Shown here: positions 22,017 through 31,890 of the stretch, one piece after another
How the letters are laid out: each line of letters begins with the position of its first letter
Numbering within the stretch: the first letter of the stretch is position 1
NCBI GenBank assembly: GCA_946894095.1
Contig: OX335660.1
Coordinates: 14,203,001 to 14,267,000, forward strand
Direction: 5' to 3'
Origin: Incurvaria masculella
Lineage: Eukaryota; Arthropoda; Insecta; Lepidoptera; Incurvariidae
Length of the DNA: 64,000 nucleotides
The notes under the pieces: model-generated
Databases searched by the model: none
Told to the model about the DNA's origin: nothing
Seen by the model: the letters and a program-made list of their open reading frames with translations, nothing else
Position numbers and translations under genes: made by a program

Positions 22017-22608
22017 TCAATATCGTAATGAACGTTTCATATCGATAAGGTTGTGGGCCTGTAAGATCAACTTAGCGCAGTAAAAATTAGCAATACAAAA
22101 GCCATTGTGCGAAAAACGAATCAAAAGCTTGAAGCAGAGTGAATCAAATTTCAGTTTGTGTATATTTTTTTAAATATCTCTGTATCTAAACATAAAAAAG
22201 ATGTCAATCAAGATGATAAACTTTTTAATTAAAATCCGAACAGTACTACGAAAATCAAGATAATTCGATCGAGAATAGAACCCGACTTATCTAGCTAAAG
22301 AGCTAAATCAGGTGCGATAAAACACTAAAGAAGCATCATCGCGCTCGGCTTGTAAAAAAGTATTTTATGAACACTGACACATTGTACGGAGAGTCGCGCG
22401 CTGCCAGCACTAAGTGAAATATTGCCTAATGCACTTTAGCTGCAGAGAGGCTCAAAGAGGATAAAAAGTGGATTAGCTGGGACAGCGTTTACAGTAGGAT
22501 AGGTGAAGTGTGAAATACTGGCCAGGAGAGAGTCAACATAGCTCCTACAAAGGAAAAGATGAGTTAGCCAACTTTGGACAAATTTATATTATTAATTATA
22601 TCTTTCTA
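22017..22608. other. Unassigned sequence
   Basis: No gene or repeat recognised; no frame of note. Confidence 0.5.
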
Positions 22609-22720
22609 GCGCCCAGCCCCGGCTTAGCACGGGAAGTGTTAATTCTAATTATCTCTCTAGTCTAATGAGAACTATAATTCTAGTCTAATTATCTATAACC
22701 AGGTGATTTCCAGTGAATCT
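22609..22720 (-). mobile_element. Possible Helitron-like 3' end
   Basis: Read on the minus strand, CCCGTGCTAAGCCGGGGC followed by TGGGCGCTAG matches the pattern of many lepidopteran Helitron 3' ends, where a GC-rich hairpin precedes a terminal CTAG. The inner boundary is not clear and no helicase is present. A better-preserved example lies at 47926-48134. Confidence 0.4.
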
Positions 22721-23127
22721 TTGTGATGAATTATGAAATTGACATAAGCCCCAGAATACACTGAAAAAATCATGTACTGTTTTGGCACAGATAATATTCA
22801 GTCATTAATGGTAAAGTATTTCTTATTACTATTACGGTAAGTATCTATTGAGAGCCAAAACAGTTAGTATTAAGTAGTTTATTTTAACCGATTGAAAAGT
22901 ACCGCTTGGTGAAAAGAACACGTGTGACAGATCAGATGATTTTGAAAGTGTAAATCTTATCTGATTGAATATTACAACCTACTATAAATTAGGCGTGCAA
23001 CTCTCCAGTTTCAAGAGTTACAGGAATTTTACTGGACAGTACCTTTCAACTGAACCTTTCCTTTCAAGTAAAAATGGAAAAACTATTAAAACTAGCCGTA
23101 GGAGAAAACAGTCATTGCAGGCAGTTT
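22721..23127. other. Unassigned AT-rich sequence
   Basis: Nothing recognised. Confidence 0.5.
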
Positions 23128-23433
23128 AAAAATCGGCCAAGTGCGAGTCGGACTCGCACACGAAGGGGCCCCATTTAATTTGTATTATTTTTAAATTTCA
23201 CCTTTTATTTTATTTTATTATTTCTTTTGTTTGATTGTTCTTGTTGTAATAGCGGCAAAATAAATACATACTCTGTGAAAATTTCAGCTGCCTAGCTATT
23301 ACGTTTCATGAGATATATCCCTGTGATCGACGGACAGACGGACGGACGGACGGATGTACATATGGACGGACGGATAGTGGAGGCTTAGTAATAGGGTTCC
23401 GTTGGCACCCTTTGGGTACAGAACCTTAAAAAA
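23128..23433 (+). repeat. LR repeat, full-length copy
   Basis: Intact first hairpin (GTGCGAGTCGGACTCGCAC). The usual GGGTTCCGTAC after it is altered to GGGGCCCC. The GGAC microsatellite is expanded and interrupted (about 23333-23377). The terminal stem-loop has one mismatch (ACAGAACC). Confidence 0.86.
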
Positions 23434-23583
23434 CAAATTTTACACTGAGTTAAAGCAACCGATTAACATAATTGGCTCTATTTTAACGTTATTAGATGGT
23501 TGTTTTTATTGGAATTACAGATAGATTCACTGGTAATTTTTATCAGTGTGACGCAGTCTAAAGTATGTTTAATATTGTGAAAC

Positions 23584-23888
23584 GGTCTGGGTTCAAATCC
23601 CTGCCCCGTTAATGCGCGCGCCACTTCCTTTCTCTTTTGAATGCGAGCTGATCCATGGTTCGGAATCCATGTACAACTGTAGGTTCCCTTCCACTACTAG
23701 GTGGTAGGGTTAAGTCCTTGCTGGTCGGTACTGGATGAAAAGATGGTCGAAGCGGCAATGAAAACTTGTTCGTGTTTTCCATCCAGTTTAATGCAGCCGT
23801 GCTCATAAAGGGAAGGTCCTGGCAATTTACCTAATTCCTTCAAGTGTGAGGTGTGGTATTAGCCATCCATGTCGATTCACATAAAAAT
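23584..23888 (+). mobile_element. SINE-A, 5' truncated
   Basis: Begins just before the B box (GGTCTGGGTTCAAATCCC), so the A box is lost. The linker is shortened, the core is good (GGTCGAAGCGGCAATGAAAA) and the tail ends GCCATCCATGTCGATTCACA. Part of the terminal stem-loop is deleted. Confidence 0.82.
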
Positions 23889-24141
23889 ATGTGTTACAAA
23901 AAATCAAAATCAAAATTTGGTTAGGGTCAGTATTTCTCAGTGGAGTACCTTTTAATGTATTTCACAATCGACATTAAAAGCATCCGACCTCATTAAAATA
24001 GGTTCATCGGGAAATATGCAGTCAACAAATATATCTAGCCGGCTTTTCTTATCGCTGGCGGGCGACGTAAGCGGCAAACAATTACCTCGGGAAAGCCCGG
24101 CAAATCCGGAAAATCCGCTTGGAACTAGATCGTGCGACGAT

Positions 24142-24205
24142 AGGGCGGGCGGGCAGCGGGCGGGCAGCGTGCGGGCAGCGGGTGGGCGGGCGGCGGAGCG
24201 CGGCG
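24142..24205 (+). repeat. GC-rich short tandem repeat
   Basis: Repeats of GGGCGGGCAGC with variants (GTGCGGGCAGC, GGTGGGCGGGC), about five units. Markedly GC-rich against AT-rich surroundings. G-tracts like these can form G-quadruplexes; that is inference. Confidence 0.7.
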
Positions 24206-24429
24206 CAAGCTAATAGTTTGTGCACTTGGGAAAACTAGCTTTTTAAGTTGTATGCTCGGGACGGTAAGGATACGTTCTTTTTTTGTAAAAATGCTAAAGA
24301 CAATGTGAATAAATAAAGAACACGCAATGGCCCGGGGCCTTTTAAACGGCATGCGATTTCCCTATGGAAATATATAATATGGAAGCACCTGATTCGTAAC
24401 TTATGACCACCTCGAAAAACATAGATACA

Positions 24430-24720
24430 TACATACATTCACGCCGCTTTCCCGGACGGGTAGGCAGAGATGATAGGGCGCCATATGATACAATGACATC
24501 AAGGTTTGATTCATCTACAGATATACATATATATACATGCTCTACGAAGTATTACATCGATTTGGTCGCGATACATTCTCTTAGGCCGCCTAAGAACGAC
24601 ATTTCCGCTCACATCAGCTCCGAAAATTGTATTCATCATTCTTTCGTCACTCATTCGTTTTAATATCCAAACCATCTTAGCACTTCCTTCTCGACTCTCG
24701 AACCACCTCAAATTATGTCA
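24430..24720 (-). pseudogene. RTE-like LINE C-terminal fragment
   Basis: On the minus strand the frame has the motifs LRWFESR-like, KRMSDERMM and RRPKRMYRDQIDVIL, then RACIYM. This is the C-terminal end of a LINE polyprotein common in Lepidoptera, where a motif of type GRPRRTY.DQI...RACMK occurs. The same region at 57985-58427 has KPRRKYHDQIDVILRKG and NRRACMK. The fragment is short, interrupted and lacks the polymerase. I assign it to an RTE-like clade with reservation. Confidence 0.6.
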
Positions 24721-24774
24721 CTTAATGATGTACGTACATCAAAAATAACATTGTAACCTAACATTGTGTAATAA

Positions 24775-25042
24775 CGTTGAATTATTTTCAGGGTTAACCT
24801 ACCTGAAAAAGTACATAGAGAATCATATGACGAGTATTCGCTATTTAAATATGGTTGACATTAGGTTTCTGAGAACGAACCGTTTCTCAAACTCATTTCT
24901 CTCACGCACCGCCAGGATATGGCACTGTCTGCCGGCAGATGCCTTTCCTCGTACCTATAACCTGGGAGTCTTCAAGCGTAACTTGGACGAGCTTCATATT
25001 TTAGCGGTAGTCGTCAAATCCGCTGACATGGTGCCTCGCTGA
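24775..25042 (+). pseudogene. LINE C-terminal fragment (jockey/R1-like)
   Basis: An open frame ends at the stop at 25040-25042 and contains SFLSRTARIWHCLPADAFP and then YNLGVFKRNLDEL. The pattern F..RTARLWN.LP...FP...L..FK is the usual end of jockey/R1-group ORF2 proteins. The frame begins after TTATTTTCAG, which resembles a splice acceptor but is better explained by 5' truncation. It lies 50 bp from an opposite-strand fragment of another LINE. Confidence 0.65.
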
Positions 25043-25100
25043 ACATGGTTTCGCGAGGCTTTTAGGAGCACCTTGGTCCTCAGCAAAGCCACCCATACCG

Positions 25101-25335
25101 GTTTTTAGGGTTCCGTACCCAAAGGAACCCTATTACTAAGCCTCCGCTGTCCGTCCGTCCATCCGTCCGTCCTACCGTCTGTCACAGGGCTGTATCTAAT
25201 GAACAGTAATAGTTCGGCATCTGAAATTTTCACAGAGTATGCATTTATTTTGCCGTTATAACAACAAATAGGTAAAATTAAAAAATAATAAAAAATAAAG
25301 AAGGCACTCATACAAAAAACGTCGATCGGACTATT
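25101..25335 (-). repeat. LR repeat, truncated at the first-hairpin end
   Basis: Starts with the terminal stem-loop (TTTTTAGGGTTCCGTACCC), shortened by a 9-10 bp loop deletion, then CCGTCCGTCC units and CACAGGGCTGTATCTAATGA. It decays after CATACAAAAAACGTCGATCG, so the 19-bp palindrome is lost. Confidence 0.82.
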
Positions 25336-25702
25336 ATAAGAGTGACGTAACCTCAATTTTTTCAGCACTGCACGGTTTGAATATTTGTTTTTTTTATATA
25401 TTTCATAGTCTTGTGCGTTTATGTAGCAAAACAGTATTAAAATGTTTGTTAAAAATGAATGTTAAAAAATTAAATGTTAAATTCATTTATCAACATATCT
25501 GCAATTTAGATACTTTTGAGATTACCACGGTCATTGAACTGTAATTATTTCAAAGCCCAGCAGTAAAAGTACCTGATCCGTCATGATGTAGAAATTGGTT
25601 TTGTGCGGAAAATCTTTTCGCCTGGCAACTTCTTCAGATTTTTTTTCATAAATATCTATATATAATAATTTTCATAAATTCATAACAGTAGTTGTGTGGT
25701 AT
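25336..25702. other. Unassigned AT-rich sequence
   Basis: Nothing recognised between the LR copy and the SINE-B. Confidence 0.5.
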
Positions 25703-26083
25703 AAGCCTCAGTGGCCCAGTGGCGCGACACTTCGGCGATCGCTCTCCGAAGTTAAGCAACGCTGGGTCCGGTCTGGTCTTGGATGGGTGACCATTCGACC
25801 GTTGAGAGGCTGGCCGTGGTTCGGATTCCACGTTAAGCTGTAGGTCCCCTTCCTTACTTACTAGGTCGTAGGGTTAATCCCGCCCGGGTTGGTACCATCG
25901 CATTGGATGAACGATGGTCGAAGCGGCAATGAAAATTGTCCGTGTTTTCCATCAAGTTCAATGTAGCCGTGCAATATAAGGAAGGTCCTGGCATGGCACC
26001 TAGTTCCCATGTGGTGTGTTGGGCTAATACCATGACAGAACTTGTGGTATTAGCCATCCATGTCCAGTCACATAAAAAAAAAT
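25703..26083 (+). mobile_element. SINE-B (5S rRNA-headed), full length
   Basis: The head starts with an A-box-like TGGCCCAGTGGCGCGAC, then carries a segment plainly derived from 5S rRNA: CGAAGTTAAGCAACGCTGGG (A-box side) and TCTTGGATGGGTGACC (C box). The core is the one shared with SINE-A. The tail has a perfect 11-bp stem (GGCTAATACCA at 26022-26032 with TGGTATTAGCC at 26045-26055), then CATCCATGTCCAGTCACA and poly-A. Apart from a few bases it matches the copy at 32403-32782, which suggests recent activity. Confidence 0.92.
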
Positions 26084-26330
26084 CCATGTCAGGTTGCATA
26101 GAAAAACAATAGGATGGAGGCTACTCTGTCATAGTATACTCTAACAAGTCAACTCTTAACGTGAGAACACAGCTTAAGCCTTTGGACGTAGCGGCGTGAT
26201 AGAGTGAGCGGTATGTTCGCGGCTGAGGTGGGGTCCGCTACGTGACCACACTTCTTGATATGCCAGGACAGTCGGCAGGAGGACGCTATCAAGTGTCTGC
26301 GGAGAAAACTATCTATAGTATGTCCAGCCA
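26084..26330. other. Unassigned sequence between two SINEs
   Basis: Nothing recognised. Confidence 0.5.
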
Positions 26331-26735
26331 TTTTTTTATGCGACCTGACATCGATGGCCACCACACAACTACCGTATGATATCAGCCCAATACAGCACAT
26401 TCGCGAAGGAATTATGGTGGCATGCCAGGACCTTCCCTTTTATGAGCACGGCTACAATTAACTGGATAGAAAACCAAGACAATTGTTCATTGCCGCTTCA
26501 ACCATCTTTCCATCCAATGCGATGGTACCAACCCGGGCGGGCTTAAACCCTACCACCTAGTAGGGGAAGGGGGGCCAACAGTTTAACATGGATTCCGAAC
26601 CATGAAGCAGTTTGCATTCGTGACGAAATTCACTTATCGAACTCGGAAAGAGAAAGACAGTGGTGTATGTCGGAATTGAACCCAGACCTCTGGTACGCTA
26701 GGCCAGTCGCCGCGCCACTAGGCTACGAGCCGCTC
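26331..26735 (-). mobile_element. SINE-A, full length
   Basis: On the minus strand: head GAGCGGCTCGTAGCCTAGTG, A and B boxes intact (B box GGTTCAATTCC), core complete, terminal stem-loop partly preserved, then CATCGATGTCAGGTCGCATA and A-run. It lies head to tail with a minus-strand SINE-B tail about 100 bp further on. Confidence 0.9.
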
Positions 26736-26840
26736 AAAAATCCACTCACCATCCACACACTTTTGACTCCACTTGTTCAATCCTCCAATAATATAAAAAA
26801 AATCCTTCCCTATATTCACTGGTTTAATTATACAATTTTT

Positions 26841-26983
26841 ATTTTATGTGACTGGACATGGATGGCCAATACCACACCTTCTGTCATGGTATTAGCCCAA
26901 CACACCACATGGGAACTAGGTGCCATGCCAGGACCTTCCTTATATTGCACGGCTACATTGAACTAGATGGAAAACACGGACAA
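26841..26983 (-). mobile_element. SINE-B tail, 5' truncated
   Basis: On the minus strand the tail only: GTAGCCGTGCAATATAAGGA, CATGGCACCTAGTTCCCATG, the terminal stem-loop with GGCTAATACCATGACAGAAG, and TCCATGTCCAGTCACATAAA. The head and most of the core are missing, as expected from early termination of reverse transcription. Confidence 0.85.
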
Positions 26984-27944
26984 TTTTACTTGACGGTACC
27001 AACATTGGTAAATTAACGCAGTACTGGTTACATTATATACCAGTCAACCTTAAGCGCGTTGGGAAGATCAACTTAAATATTTGAAAATATCTGGGAAATA
27101 TTAAAATATGACAAATTCGAGCACAGTATACTGTCCGTTGACGAAACATATAGAATACATAATATTATTAAACTCAAACTTTTACATAGCTTATAATTGC
27201 TACAACATAAACGACACATAACGCACCATTCAAGGCTCGTTTGTAATATCCCGAGCTAACGCGTTTCAGGTACAAGTAATTAGGTGTAGGGAGCAAATTA
27301 CGCCCGCGGGAACGTGAAAGATCATATTTCGCCGGTCACGCCCGCTTCTCCGCTGCCATTTTCTCTCGCCGTGTTAACGGATCAAGGACTAGCGGGAACT
27401 TACTAGATTGCTGGAGTACCAAAAATGTGACAGCTCGCTAGGTCTTCGACACTGCGGGCATGGAGGCGATGAATGTATGGAGAAATAAATTCCATACAAG
27501 GAGCGCGCAAAAAATTACGCCACGCGACTTACATCATTATATCGCCGTACACGTTTGTAGCGCAGTCATGAAAACGGAGAAAAATCCAATTGGAAGTCTC
27601 CCAAATTGGAAGGTAATCTGATATTAATAAGAATTATTTTTCAATAAACCAGATGGTTGTTACGTCATTCTACATTCGTAATGATGTATTCAGCGAGAGC
27701 CGAAACCAAAGAATATAAGGCGAAACAAAGGCCAAATTCCTCCGGCGGCACAATTGACGTGTCGACACTTTTTTAGTTCGATCCGTTCTCCTGTTATTTC
27801 TTTATTTCGTCATCTCCATGACTGCGGGTGGTTCGGCAAGCGCACGGAGAGACACGTGAGTGTTATATAATCATATTGTTGAGCTAGATCTTCCACAAGG
27901 AACAAGGAGTATTTTCGGTATAATTAGTAATTTGTGCGACCATA
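26984..27944. other. Unassigned sequence
   Basis: No gene recognised. A moderately GC-rich stretch (27290-27480) has GCCATTTTC and several CG dinucleotides. There is no frame over 60 codons of interest. Confidence 0.45.
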
Positions 27945-28340
27945 TAAAGCAAGTCCAAAGAGCCCAAGGTCCGAAACCAATACCGTCCAAAGCAGTTATG
28001 AATTGGGATATCTTCAACTAGGTTAGGTTATGTTTGAATAATGTTACGGTTTTCACGCGGCGCGTGGAGACATTCTCCGACGTTTCGAGCCGATCGTTCA
28101 GCCCGTTGTCAAGGAGGCATCCGCCACGTTCCGCCAGAGAATGTCTCCTCCCGCCGCGTGAAAAGCCGTAACATTTTTCGAATATGTTTAACGACCGCGG
28201 TAATATCAAAAATATCATAGGATATGCATATCATAAGCATATGCAATTTACAATAAACACGATAAATACATACTTTTGAATGTTCTGGGTTTTGGAACTT
28301 ATGCTTTTTGGACTTTATGAAGGCGACCCGCAGTCGTCCT
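27945..28340 (+). repeat. Dispersed repeat with a nested foldback
   Basis: The flanking parts share phrases with 53210-53480: ATACTTTTGAATGTTCTGGG, ATGCTTTTTGGACTTTATGA, and GTCCAAAGAGCC-like sequence inverted on the left. The relation to 53285-53380 is inverted. A compact palindromic element sits in the middle (28043-28172). Class unknown. Confidence 0.5.
28043..28172. mobile_element. Foldback MITE, 130 bp
   Basis: Starts GTTACGGTTTTCACGCGGCG and ends GCCGCGTGAAAAGCCGTAAC, with the arms extending to GAGACATTCTCC and its inverse. Almost the entire element folds into one hairpin. A right-arm copy with part of the middle lies at 37035-37089. No coding capacity. Confidence 0.7.
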
Positions 28341-28620
28341 TTTGCGTCGCTGAATTTTAGGTTAGTTTACGAGCTAAGCATTGTAAATGCTTGTCATACA
28401 TTTATATGAAAATAATAGACAAAGCCGGTTAAGTTTCTTGTCGATTCGTTATAAGTTTCTTGTCGATATGTACATCTAATGGAGGAAATAAATTAACTGA
28501 AACTGAAATAGGAAATACAAAGTGCTCTCAAAACAATAAATGTAAAGAGGCCAAAATCGGTATGTAAAAAAGTTCGCTTAGTGAGTATTTATTTAATTTT
28601 ACATTTTCGTAAATTGTCCT

Positions 28621-29176
28621 TTAAGGTGGGCCTTCCCGCTCAACTCCCCATACAAACGTGGAAAAAAGATCATGTCCATATTTCTGGTCAGATCCAAAAT
28701 GTTGCTCAAAATAGCTTTATTTGATCGAACTAGATGTCTGATGACCGTTGGCATTGTAAAATTGTGTTATGTTTCTAAGTTATAAGGTCCGAAACTTCGA
28801 ATTTTTCGCGGGTTTTATACATATATAGGATATATAGGATATATTTGGAGGTGGATTACTCGACGATAAAATAAAAACATCTTAAAAAGATTAGTCATCA
28901 GACGTTTCATAAAAATGTTAAATCTAGATTGATTATAAATTTGTTTAATGATTTGTTAGATTTCTGACTACAGCGTTCGTGGCTATAAGTCGTTTTTTTT
29001 TTGTAAATATTACCAAATCAAACACTATGCGCATTGTCTGCTTTGTGGACATGCTGCATCCTCCTCATCACGGAGCCTGTCTTTTTCTTTGAAACAGCGA
29101 AGGTCCCAGAACGCAATAACACGGTTTTGTACCGTGCCCGCGAATGAGTTAGTCCCGCCGAGAAGGGCAACCTTAA
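28621..29176 (-). mobile_element. TTAA-1 MITE, copy 4 (left half of a dimer)
   Basis: TTAA at 28621-28624, then GGTGGGCCTTCCCGCTCAAC, which is the right end of the reference copy. It runs in minus orientation to CCGAGAAGGGCAACC before TTAA at 29173-29176. It is diverged from its neighbour, so the dimer is not a recent tandem duplication of one copy. Confidence 0.82.
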
Positions 29177-29721
29177 GGTGGCCAACCCGCTCATCTCCCC
29201 ATACAAAAGGGGAAAGAAGATCACGCCCATATTTCTTGTCAGAGATCCAAAATTTTGCTCGAAATAGCTTTATTCGATCGAACTAGATGTCTGATGACCA
29301 TTGGCATTGTAAAATTGTGTTTGGTTTCCAAGTTATAAGGTCCGAAAGTTCGAATTTTTTGCGCGTTTTATACAATAACTTTGGAGGTGGATTACGAAAT
29401 GATAAAGTAAGAACATCGTAAAAAGATTAGTCATCAGACATAGCTTATTTAATCAAGATTTATGATCTATTTGGTTTTTGTTAGATTTTTGACTACAGCG
29501 GTCGTGGTTTACTTTTAGCTATAAGTCGATTTAAAATTACAATTTTCGTAAATCTTACCAAATCATACACTATGCACATTGTCTTTTTTGTGGACATGTT
29601 GCATCTTCCTCATCACGGAGCCTGTCTTATTCTTTGAAACAGAGAAGGTCCCAGAACGCAACAGCACGGTTTTGTACCGTGCCCGCGAATGAGTTAGGCC
29701 CGCCGGGTTGGGCCGCCTTAA
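29173..29721 (-). mobile_element. TTAA-1 MITE, copy 5 (right half of a dimer)
   Basis: It begins after the shared TTAA with GGTGGCCAACCCGCTCATCT and ends CCGGGTTGGGCCGCC before TTAA at 29718-29721. It is close to copies 1 and 3 in sequence. Like the 5.8-6.8 kb dimer, the arrangement is head to tail with one TTAA between the copies. Confidence 0.82.
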
Positions 29722-30035
29722 AGTACACATGTATCGCAGCGTAACAATATTAACCGCGAAAGTGTTAAGTTCGTAAGGTTTAAACAACGAAAGGCTCAAA
29801 TAAATATTTATCAATCTCAGATGCATACAATTCACGAGATAATATATTTTGTATCATTACCTATTTTATGGAATTAACCCAACCTTTGTTTATAAAAACT
29901 ACACGACCCGTTACTTCCCGAAAATGAGTGGAAAATTCAAAACGGAGTTGGAGCAAAACTTGTTACCCATTTAAAATTATCGTACGAATGTCTGCGGCTC
30001 GATTCACCACCAAATAATGTAAAGGTTTTTTTAAT
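29722..30035. other. Unassigned sequence
   Basis: Nothing recognised. Confidence 0.5.
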
Positions 30036-30336
30036 TTTTTTATTCGACCTGACATGGATGGCTACTACCACACAAACTACCGTTATGATATAAGCTCAAT
30101 ACACCACATTCCCGAAGGAATTAGGTGCCATGCCAGAACCTTCCCTTTATGAGCACGGCTACATTGAAATAGATGGAAAACACGGACAATTTTTCATTGC
30201 CGCTTCGACCATCGTTTCATCCAATGCGATGGTACCAAACCGGGCGGGCTTAAACCCTACCGCCTAGTAGGGGAAGGGGACCTACAGTTTTACATGGATT
30301 CCGAACCGTGGAGCAGGTCGCATTCGTGACGCAGGT
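30036..30336 (-). mobile_element. SINE-A, 5' truncated
   Basis: On the minus strand: core from TCCACGGTTCGGAATCCATG, TAGGCGGTAGGGTTTAAGCC, the tail with GAAGGTTCTGGCATGGCACC, then TAGCCATCCATGTCAGGTCG and an A/T-rich end. The tRNA-like head is replaced by unrelated GC-rich sequence beyond 30336. Confidence 0.85.
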
Positions 30337-30637
30337 GTGACATTCGAAACGTCCGATGACCCTTCGCGAGCCGCGGCGATTTTTCCCGCACGCACAAAGG
30401 ACATTCGACTGTCGGCAGATGACTAAGTGGGTCGACGAACGCAAGGTCGGTGCACACCTAAGGTCGGTTAGCGCCTCGGCGCCATTGTGCGCCGCGACCG
30501 TTCCTATGGTTGCAAGCGGTCGACTGCCTTGCGTTCTGCATTTGCAGTTCTGCGATGCAGCCGTACGGCTTGCGCGAAATCTGGAAACTTACGCAATCTC
30601 GAGGATATTTTAGGCTATTAGCGGCGAGCATTATTAT
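30337..30637. other. Unassigned GC-rich interval with an 85-codon frame
   Basis: More GC-rich than the surroundings. A plus-strand frame at 30356-30613 is open but not recognised and lacks homology cues. It lies between two SINEs in opposite orientation. Confidence 0.3.
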
Positions 30638-31025
30638 AGAGCGAGCCTAGTGAAGCGGGGACTAGACTAGCATACCAGAGGTCTGGGTTCAATTTCTCGC
30701 CCCGACATGCACCACTTTCTCTCTCTCTCTTAGTTCGATAAGTGCATTTCGTCACGAATGCGAGCTGCTCCATAGTTCGGAATCCATGTAAAACTGTAGG
30801 TCCCCTTCCCTTACTAGGTGGTAGGGTTCAAGCCCGCCCGGGTTGGTACCATCGCATTGGATGAAAAGATTGTCGAAGCGGCAATGAAAAATCGTCCGTG
30901 CTTTCGTAATGTAGCCGAGCAATATAAGGTTCTGGCATGGCACCTAGTTACCATATGATGTGCTAGGTTAATATGCGGCACTCAGATTGGTATAAGCCAT
31001 CCATGTCCAGTTACATTAAAAAAGG
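30638..31025 (+). mobile_element. SINE-A, near full length
   Basis: The head is slightly damaged (GAGCCTAGTGAAGCGGGGAC) with B box GGTTCAATTTC. It has a CT-microsatellite expansion in the linker (CTCTCTCTCTCT), an intact core, a deletion in the CCATCCAGTTC region and a tail ending AAGCCATCCATGTCCAG then ACATTAAAAAA. Confidence 0.85.
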
Positions 31026-31127
31026 ATAAACTCAAGAAATTTCATGCCTTGAAAAGGGTCTGCAAGTTTTATTAATTTCATAATTTTTAACCCTCTCAAC
31101 GGAAAAAACATCTCATATTGTTTGTAA

Positions 31128-31772
31128 TACTTTATGGACATGAATGGCTAATACCACACCCATTCCAAATGTATTCTTATGATCCTGAAATAAAAAAAAA
31201 AACTCAAAAATTCATGTTAAAAATAAAAATAAAGTTTAGTAAATTGTTTTCGACACGCTGCATTCCCAAAGGAATTAGGTGCTATGCCAGGACCATCCCC
31301 TTAATTAGCAAGGCTACATTAAGGATGTTCCGACCCATACAAGGTTTTTTTTACACAGAACGCAAAAAGTATTTCACTTTAAGGCACGAATTCGTCAAAA
31401 ATATTAAATATAGCCATAGTAGTTGCAGCGAAAACATATTCACAATTTCAGGTTTAATGGTTTCGTTGTAATTGCCGATTAGAAGTTTTACACCGTTAGA
31501 TGGCGCTGTTAAATAAAAATCGTATTTAAATAAATTGTAACAAAACCAATAATCCTGAAATTGTGAAATTGTTTTCGCTGCAAGTAATATGACTATATTA
31601 AACTTTTATTATTAATTCGTGGCTTAAAGTGCAATACTTTTTTCGTTATGTGTGCAAACAACTTTATATGGGTCGGAACAGCCTTAAGCTGGACGTTAAA
31701 TAGTTTGATTGCCACTCCGAACATCTTTTTAATAAATGCTACGTTACCAAACCGGCTTAACCGTTAAAATTC
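31128..31772 (-). mobile_element. SINE-A split by a TTAA-2 MITE
   Basis: The minus-strand SINE tail (31128-31170, then 31248-31318 with CCTGGCATAGCACC inverse) is interrupted at GGCTACATTAA by the MITE at 31319-31687. It resumes with GCTGGACGTTAAATAG and the core inverse (GCCACTCCGAACATC). An A-rich insertion also lies at about 31190-31240. In intact copies the phrase reads GGCTACATTGAACTGGATGG, so the MITE entered a mutated site, TTAA, inside an already old SINE. Confidence 0.75.
31319..31687 (+). mobile_element. TTAA-2 MITE, copy 1
   Basis: Flanked by TTAA on both sides (31319-31322 and 31684-31687). It begins GGATGTTCCGACCCATACAA and ends TATGGGTCGGAACAGCC. The two halves are inverted versions of each other over more than 100 bp, including GCAGCGAAAACA and AATTTCACAATTTCAGG, around an AT-rich centre with AGATGGCGCTG. 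No coding capacity. Its partner is at 54793-55162, in the opposite orientation. Confidence 0.88.
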
Positions 31773-31775
31773 AAT

Positions 31776-31890
31776 CAGGAAGGTCCTGGCATGGCACCTA
31801 ATTCTTTCGAGAACGTGGTGCCTTAGGTTAATATCATAACGGTATTTTGTGGTATTAGCCATACATGTCAGGTTGCATAAAATAAAATCA
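31776..31890 (+). mobile_element. SINE-A tail fragment
   Basis: Tail only, from AGGAAGGTCCTGGCATGGCA to GCCATACATGTCAGGTTGCA and an A-rich end. It abuts the minus-strand SINE fragment on its left in a head-to-head junction. Confidence 0.8.

Noticed and set aside
24765..24795. A 3' splice site before the frame at 24.78 kb (TTATTTTCAGGG)
   Set aside because: The following frame is the C-terminus of a LINE and the motif is short. 5' truncation of the element explains the start better.
25740..25795. A 5S rRNA gene
   Set aside because: The match covers only the internal promoter region and is followed by SINE core and poly-A. The same arrangement recurs at 32.4 kb, so it is a SINE head.
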